Positions 5,621-9,612 of a stretch of DNA of 9,612 bases are shown here, in pieces. The stretch comes from Oligoflexales bacterium. GTDB taxonomy: Bacteria > Bdellovibrionota_B > Oligoflexia > Oligoflexales > CACXFL01. Under the pieces are notes generated by a model. It searched no databases and was not told the origin of the DNA. It was given only the letters and a program-made list of their open reading frames with translations. The DNA is taken from the NCBI GenBank assembly GCA_028282865.1, contig JANQHA010000548.1:1-9612 (forward strand), written 5' to 3'. The first letter of the stretch is position 1. Each line of letters opens with the position of its first letter. The translations under genes and the position numbers were made by a program.

Positions 5621-5650
5621 ATTATAAAAACCAAATTAATTGAGGAACAA
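5621..5650 (-). promoter_or_regulatory. Candidate promoter of the LRR lipoprotein gene
   Basis: On the minus strand a perfect TATAAT (complement of 5621-5626) lies 18 nt downstream of TTGTTC (complement of 5645-5650). The -35 box is weak. The implied leader of about 150 nt is long, so another promoter nearer the gene is possible. Confidence 0.3.
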
Positions 5651-5700
5651 AACCCTAGTTGAAATAATCTGTTGGTATAGATCTATCAAAATCGCTACAG

Positions 5701-5761
5701 ATCCCCGACGGCCTTCGACCTGGGGATGACGAGAATCGCGACAAACCCCCGACGGCCTTCG
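5701..5761. repeat. Two copies of CCCCGACGGCCTTCG, with stem-forming flanks
   Basis: The 15-bp unit occurs at 5703-5717 and 5747-5761. The first copy sits inside the stem ATCCCC (5701-5706) / GGGGAT (5722-5727). The second is flanked by AAACC (5744-5748 region) and GGTTT (5761-5765 region), a separate stem. Both lie just downstream of the 5782-6492 lipoprotein gene and may end its transcript. The style, a GC-rich ATCCCC/GGGGAT stem in an AT-rich gap, resembles the dispersed intergenic repeats of many proteobacteria. Confidence 0.6.
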
Positions 5762-5781
5762 GTTTATCGATAGCCTAATTA

Positions 5782-6492
5782 CTACAACACCACCACTTGA
5801 TCCGGCTCTTTCTCAGTAATGGCCTCACAAGTTTTGATCTCTAACTTGTAGCGATCAAAGATCAAGGTGTTAGCAATCTTGCCTTCTTCAATCTCTACTT
5901 CATTATCTGCATAAAGAGCGATGCAATAAGAGTGAGTTTTCACATTAGATTCAACACTTTCCTCAGATACGGCCTCACTGTCTTCTGATTCGGCCGTCAC
6001 GGTACCCGGTGAACCTGCATTCTGAACCACCTTGATATCTAGCTCTATGACTCGCTGAACTCGGATGTCATAGTAGCCCTCTGGCAAATAGTTCAAACTA
6101 AACTCACCGTTTCTAAGCACGGAGCTATTTTTGGCGCTCGATCCTTTGACGTAAACATTAAAGCCGTTAGCAAAGGTATCGTTGTCGATCTCTTCCTTCC
6201 AATGGATACTGTATGCATCTCTTGCCCTAGCCTTTCCAGCGTAGTCTCGAACTTCAAACAGCTGATCAAAATTAGAAATCAATTCATCCACATCAAAAAA
6301 CTTCTTTCCTTCGACATATAGGTCCGGTGCAGATGGAACGTAGCCATAAACACATCCTGTCGACTCTGACTTTTTACATTTCGTGAGGTGCGGGTCAGTT
6401 TTATCGTTATTCTCTACATCCCACTTCTCTAGACTACAGCCGGTAGCAGCTAAAACGATAAATGCAATCTTGATAAAAACTCTGATAAACAT
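5782..6492 (-). CDS. Unrecognised lipoprotein with transthyretin-like motif
   Basis: A 236-residue lipoprotein. Residues 1-19 are a lipoprotein signal peptide (FIRVFIKIAFIVLAATGC) with the modified Cys19. Residues about 128-146 read NGEFSLNYLPEGYYDIRVQ, the pattern of a carboxypeptidase-regulatory or transthyretin-like beta-sandwich (G-x-F, then L-P-x-G-x-Y-x-x-x-V), common in bacterial surface proteins. An acidic Glu/Ser-rich stretch (about 168-182) interrupts the domain and may be a flexible loop. Four further Cys could form disulphides. The open frame extends upstream to an ATG at 6561, but ATG 6492 is chosen because it begins the signal peptide, has AGGGGG close upstream, and lies downstream of a promoter that overlaps the extra codons. 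The role is unknown; a surface or periplasmic one is inferred. Confidence 0.8.
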   Translation of the reverse strand: MFIRVFIKIAFIVLAATGCSLEKWDVENNDKTDPHLTKCKKSESTGCVYGYVPSAPDLYVEGKKFFDVDELISNFDQLFEVRDYAGKARARDAYSIHWKEEIDNDTFANGFNVYVKGSSAKNSSVLRNGEFSLNYLPEGYYDIRVQRVIELDIKVVQNAGSPGTVTAESEDSEAVSEESVESNVKTHSYCIALYADNEVEIEEGKIANTLIFDRYKLEIKTCEAITEKEPDQVVVL

Positions 6493-6533
6493 AGAGCCCC
6501 CTATTAAGTTTTCGTGTTCTGATATTTGGCTAT

Positions 6534-6561
6534 ACTTTAGTGCAGTGAGCGGTAAGGTCAA
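6534..6561 (-). promoter_or_regulatory. Candidate promoter of the 5782-6492 lipoprotein gene
   Basis: On the minus strand TTGACC (complement of 6556-6561, five of six) and TAAAGT (complement of 6534-6539, four of six) are 16 nt apart. Transcription would start near 6527, giving a leader of about 35 nt before ATG 6492. Confidence 0.4.
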
Positions 6562-6571
6562 ACACTATTTA

Positions 6572-6693
6572 GGCTGACCGAGTTTGAAATTTCATGCTGC
6601 GTTCTCGTCAAAATGCTCCTTGTCGTACTATTTTGGTACTGTCTTCGTCGCATTTTTCCTGCGGCCTTGCCTGAAAATCCAAACTCGATCGCC
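6572..6693. repeat. About 120-bp imperfect inverted repeat
   Basis: GGC (6572-6574) and CGAGTTTG (6579-6586) at the left end are mirrored by CAAACTCG (6680-6687) and GCC (6691-6693) at the right end. Internal matches continue with ATTTCA on the left against TGAAAAT on the right, and two GTAC half-sites face each other near the centre, around 6627-6640. The whole could fold into one long cruciform or RNA stem. It lies between the end of the haem operon and the promoter of the lipoprotein gene, both on the minus strand, and contains no ORF. It looks like a miniature or dispersed palindromic element, and it may also act as a transcript end for the haem operon. Confidence 0.55.
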
Positions 6694-6785
6694 CATGCAA
6701 TAAATTTCTACATTAATTTCAGATACTTATAAATAGAAAAGTGTATACTGATAATTAAAAATGAAGACTGATACCCATTCTAGCT

Positions 6786-8054
6786 TTATTCGGCAATGGA
6801 CGAGGCCAAATTCAGCATACCTCTTAAACTCACTTGGCCAGTGTAATTACCAAAAAGCACCTGCCCTGGCTTGGCACACCAGCTCGATCCTGCAAGCTGC
6901 CAAACTTCCTCGAGTTGACTTGAATAAACAGGGATAGCTTTAGGCCACCGGCTTATTTCTATATGCAGCGGTTCACCACTCAAACCAAAAAAACGTTCAA
7001 GGTCTTTCAGCACTATATCAGCAATAACTCGATCACTTTGTTCAATAAGCTTAGGGTTTCGACTACCGCCTATTAATACCGTCAATAAGACTTGTTCGGA
7101 TGAATACGTCTTACCTTCAAAGGACGAAGAACTAAACAAAACACCGAGGGTTTCAAGTCCTGCCTTAGAGGGGATTAAAACCCCTAAACCATTCGGCACA
7201 GTATTTAGTTGTTGTTTTGAGGCAAAAACCCCGACAGAAATCATTGGTGTATACTCAACTCTTTTCAAAGCATCACTAAGCGAAGGTTCTTGGTCGACCA
7301 TTAACTTCGCCGCAGCATGCGCTGGCACACAGAGCACCAAATTGCTATCCCGACTCAGATCATTATGAGTAAACTTAGTATTTAATTTGAATCTCTCTCC
7401 TAGGCGTTTCTCAAGGTGCATACCGAGCCTTTGAAAAAATACATCTAAACCGCCATCTACAGACACGATGGTCCCCCGGGCATTGCTACCATTGCTTTTC
7501 TTGCCACCAAATAACGATAGGCCGCGCTTTCCTGGCTCTACTTGTAACCTAGGAAAAGCCGCAGATACCGAAAGATTGCTTGCAGCAGTTCCGTAGATGC
7601 CTGTAACCATCGGGTCGATAAGATAGTCAAACCCAGCTTGGCCTAAATAAGTTGTTGCCCAAGCCTCCATATCTTTAGGTTGCGATACAGGTTTCTTAAT
7701 GACGATATGATATAAAAGCTTTATTAATTCAATAAAAGATAGTGGAAACTTTCTTAACCTGCCGTCACGATAAATATACTTAGAACGAGAACCTTCATTT
7801 AACGGCAACAATCTTGCACCAATCGCCTCAGCTAATTCTCTAAGCTGCGGAGTCGCAATCATTGAGTTTGCAGCGCCTTCTATCAAACCGAAAGGAGTTG
7901 CAACGGTAGAAATCAATCCACCAACACGTTGATGCTCTTCAATTAAAGTAACTTCATAACCAGCACGATCCAAATAGTAAGCTGCAAATAAACCTGAGGC
8001 ACCGGCACCAACCACGGTTACCTGCCGACAACTTTGATCAATAGCACCAATCAT
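6786..8054 (-). CDS. hemG: FAD-dependent protoporphyrinogen oxidase, HemY type
   Basis: This enzyme oxidises protoporphyrinogen IX to protoporphyrin IX, the next-to-last step of haem synthesis, with FAD and oxygen in the HemY-type family. Residues 12-24 carry the FAD-binding beta-alpha-beta turn (VTVVGAGASGLFA, GxGxxG), followed by an acidic strand end (LIEEHQRVGGLIST), the usual GG motif of this amine-oxidase superfamily. The middle contains DPMVTGIYGTAAS and a GGLDVFFQRL segment, both typical of protoporphyrinogen oxidases. The C-terminus FGNYTGQVSLRGMLNLA matches the second FAD-contact region. At 422 residues it is somewhat shorter than most (about 450-480). ATG 8054 is preferred over GTG 8060. 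It follows hemN by 26 nt. The symbol hemG is used for this family in many annotations, although the fold is that of HemY, not of E. coli HemG. Confidence 0.85.
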   Translation of the reverse strand: MIGAIDQSCRQVTVVGAGASGLFAAYYLDRAGYEVTLIEEHQRVGGLISTVATPFGLIEGAANSMIATPQLRELAEAIGARLLPLNEGSRSKYIYRDGRLRKFPLSFIELIKLLYHIVIKKPVSQPKDMEAWATTYLGQAGFDYLIDPMVTGIYGTAASNLSVSAAFPRLQVEPGKRGLSLFGGKKSNGSNARGTIVSVDGGLDVFFQRLGMHLEKRLGERFKLNTKFTHNDLSRDSNLVLCVPAHAAAKLMVDQEPSLSDALKRVEYTPMISVGVFASKQQLNTVPNGLGVLIPSKAGLETLGVLFSSSSFEGKTYSSEQVLLTVLIGGSRNPKLIEQSDRVIADIVLKDLERFFGLSGEPLHIEISRWPKAIPVYSSQLEEVWQLAGSSWCAKPGQVLFGNYTGQVSLRGMLNLASSIAE

Positions 8055-8080
8055 TACCACTCACGTCTTAAAATGAATTA

Positions 8081-9460
8081 TTAGATACTCTGACTAAACA
8101 GTGAAGTATTTGGTGCGCGCCTTGCTAATCGAGCATCAAACGCCATACTGATGTTTCTAATAAAAGGCATCCCCGTCTCGGTGATACGAACTCTCTTATC
8201 GTCCACTTCTACCAAACCATCCTTTACTAACTCTTCTAAACGCTCACTAACAGAATCCAAGAACGGATCCTTCAACGCCTGGTCATGCCATTCAGTTTCA
8301 AAAGAAGTCATTAAATTTAAAATGTGCCTTCGTAAAACCTTATCCTCACCGGTCAAAACATGTCCGCGAAGAATCGGTAACTCCCCAGCCAAAATTTTGC
8401 TACGATATTTTTCTAAAACTTTTTCATTTTGTACGAATCCAGCCCATGAGTCTCCAATTGCGGAAACCCCAAGACCAAAAAGCGGAGAAACCTGCTTTGA
8501 TGTATAACCCATAAAGTTTCTATGCAAAGTGGAAGATTTACTAGCTTGCCAAAGACTATCTTTCTCTAAAGAGAAATGATCCATTCCAATCTCTTGATAG
8601 CCATGCTTAGCAAGCAGTTCCCGGCCGAGTTCGTATAAAGCTCGTTTTTCATCAGGATTAGGCAGGTCATCCTCAGTAAACTTGCGGTGTGACGGTTTAA
8701 TCCACGGAACATGGGCGTAAGCATAAAAAGCGATACGTTCAGGAAGCAGCTGCCCCACCTTATTCAAAGTATCGCGCACACTGCTAAGATTCTGGTACGG
8801 CAAACCGTAGATAAGATCAAAATTAACACTGCTGTACCCTAAGGACCTGGCATCCTCGACGCACTTTTTGACAATATCGTAAGGCTGAATTCGATTGACG
8901 ATCTCTTGAACCTTGGGGTCAAAATCCTGGATCCCTAAGCTAATACGTCTAAAGCCTAAATCCGCCAGAACCTCCAACTGCTCATAGTTTGTCACTCGAG
9001 GATCTACCTCGACGGAGCATTCATAACCATCGGTAAACTCTATATCCCTGAGAATCGGTTCCAGCATCACTTTGAGCTCTTTTGCCGATAAAAATGTCGG
9101 TGTACCTCCTCCAAGGTGGATTTCAGAGACTCTAAGCGGCCCTGACCTGCCAAGTTTTTCCTTATACAAACTCCACTCTTGGTGAATTAAGTCAATATAA
9201 GGGTTAGCCACGTCATGATTCTTTGTAATACGTGTATTACATCCACAGTAGGTGCACAAAGTCTCGCAAAACGGGATATGAATATAGATTGCAGCGCCAG
9301 TTCCCGACCGATTAGCATCGTCAATAGATTGATTTAACAGATCGATCCACTGATCAGCTGTAGGGGTAGTTTCCCAGTATGGAACTGTAGGATAGCTAGT
9401 ATAGCGCGGTGCCGGTACATTGTACTTCTTCAACAACGACTTCATCACAGAATCACTCAT
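8081..9460 (-). CDS. hemN: Oxygen-independent coproporphyrinogen III oxidase
   Basis: A radical-SAM enzyme that decarboxylates coproporphyrinogen III to protoporphyrinogen IX without oxygen. It has 459 residues, against 457 in E. coli HemN, which separates it from the shorter HemW proteins. Near the N-terminus it has APRYTSYPTVPYW (residues 17-29), characteristic of true HemN. The iron-sulphur motif is HIPFCETLCTYCGC, with Cys65, Cys69 and Cys72 binding the cluster and Cys74 as the extra conserved Cys. EIHLGGGTPTFL follows as the SAM-binding GGGTP motif, and NFDLIYGLPYQ is also present. ATG 9460 is chosen because AAGGGAG lies 7 nt upstream on the minus strand and it gives the family N-terminus; the frame is open upstream to 9553. 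It overlaps hemE by 8 nt, implying translational coupling. Confidence 0.96.
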   Translation of the reverse strand: MSDSVMKSLLKKYNVPAPRYTSYPTVPYWETTPTADQWIDLLNQSIDDANRSGTGAAIYIHIPFCETLCTYCGCNTRITKNHDVANPYIDLIHQEWSLYKEKLGRSGPLRVSEIHLGGGTPTFLSAKELKVMLEPILRDIEFTDGYECSVEVDPRVTNYEQLEVLADLGFRRISLGIQDFDPKVQEIVNRIQPYDIVKKCVEDARSLGYSSVNFDLIYGLPYQNLSSVRDTLNKVGQLLPERIAFYAYAHVPWIKPSHRKFTEDDLPNPDEKRALYELGRELLAKHGYQEIGMDHFSLEKDSLWQASKSSTLHRNFMGYTSKQVSPLFGLGVSAIGDSWAGFVQNEKVLEKYRSKILAGELPILRGHVLTGEDKVLRRHILNLMTSFETEWHDQALKDPFLDSVSERLEELVKDGLVEVDDKRVRITETGMPFIRNISMAFDARLARRAPNTSLFSQSI

Positions 9461-9612
9461 CAAACAACTCCCTTTGAATCTTAATAAAAGTTCTAACATT
9501 CTCCTCGGGGGTTTTAGGTAAAACGCCGTGGCCAAGACCACAGACCCACCCACGTCGTAGTTCCTTAGGCATAGACAAAAGCGGCTGAAAAAAAGACCTT
9601 AAAACCTTTTCA
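9453..9612 (-). CDS. hemE: Uroporphyrinogen decarboxylase, 3' end only
   Basis: The last 52 codons of HemE are present, from 9611 down to the TGA at 9453-9455; the rest is beyond the window. HemE removes four acetate carboxyls from uroporphyrinogen III to give coproporphyrinogen III, the substrate of the next gene's product. The visible end contains GLGHGVLPKTPEENV, the typical C-terminal motif (usually NLGHGI-P-TPPENV in this family), followed by the final helix FIKIQRELFDE. The stop overlaps the start of hemN by 8 nt. The family and order are well supported; the N-terminal catalytic region cannot be seen. Confidence 0.93.
   Translation of the reverse strand, partial: EKVLRSFFQPLLSMPKELRRGWVCGLGHGVLPKTPEENVRTFIKIQRELFDE

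Larger units (their letters stand above)
5461..5781. other. 321-nt gap between the two lipoprotein genes
   Basis: No gene is supported on either strand. The part next to the LRR gene is AT-rich and should hold its promoter. The part next to the second lipoprotein gene contains two copies of a GC-rich repeat that contrasts sharply with its surroundings. Confidence 0.5.

Noticed and set aside
8081..9460. HemW instead of HemN
   Set aside because: The length of 459 residues, the YTSYPTVPYW start and the CxxxCxxCxC motif are those of HemN; HemW proteins are shorter and lack this N-terminus.
1..9612. CRISPR array, tRNA, rRNA or insertion-sequence transposase
   Set aside because: No regularly spaced repeats, no cloverleaf-like sequence and no transposase motif were seen on either strand.

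Overview
The window is AT-rich bacterial DNA. It falls into two convergent halves that meet at about 4209-4332. The right half carries a proteobacterial-style haem gene order, and the left half carries stacked toxin-antitoxin modules and secreted orphan proteins. Together with the lipoproteins this suggests a Gram-negative bacterium with an outer membrane. A predatory or delta-like lineage such as Bdellovibrionota is a guess from gene style only; nothing in the sequence proves it.

Left half, plus strand (1-4208). It opens with the 3' end of a HicA toxin gene and its HicB antitoxin. A complete MazEF module follows; its 12-bp palindrome at the predicted transcription start argues for a GTG start of mazE. 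A small cupin gene comes next, with a 14-bp perfect palindrome inside its candidate promoter. After a short stretch of apparently decayed coding sequence come two unrecognised exported proteins. The first (2123-2929) has a signal peptide and two hydrophobic segments. The second (3339-4208) has a signal peptide and a kinase-like C-terminal pattern. A 23-codon ORF with a consensus Shine-Dalgarno overlaps the start of the second gene and may couple or control its translation. The segment looks like an accessory region.

Middle, minus strand (4333-6492). There are two lipoprotein genes. One encodes a protein with ten leucine-rich repeats, followed by a hairpin terminator in the convergent gap. The other encodes a 236-residue lipoprotein with a probable transthyretin-like beta-sandwich motif. 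The gap between them holds two copies of a 15-bp GC-rich repeat. Upstream of the second gene lies a roughly 120-bp imperfect inverted repeat that looks like a dispersed repeat element.

Right end, minus strand (6786-9612). This is a compact haem operon in the order hemE (3' end only), hemN, then a HemY-type FAD protoporphyrinogen oxidase. hemE and hemN overlap by 8 nt. The three enzymes would take uroporphyrinogen III to coproporphyrinogen III, then to protoporphyrinogen IX, then to protoporphyrin IX.

I did not find a clear undescribed multi-gene system. The best candidates for a second look are the exported kinase-like protein with its upstream mini-ORF, the neighbouring orphan membrane protein, and the long inverted repeat.
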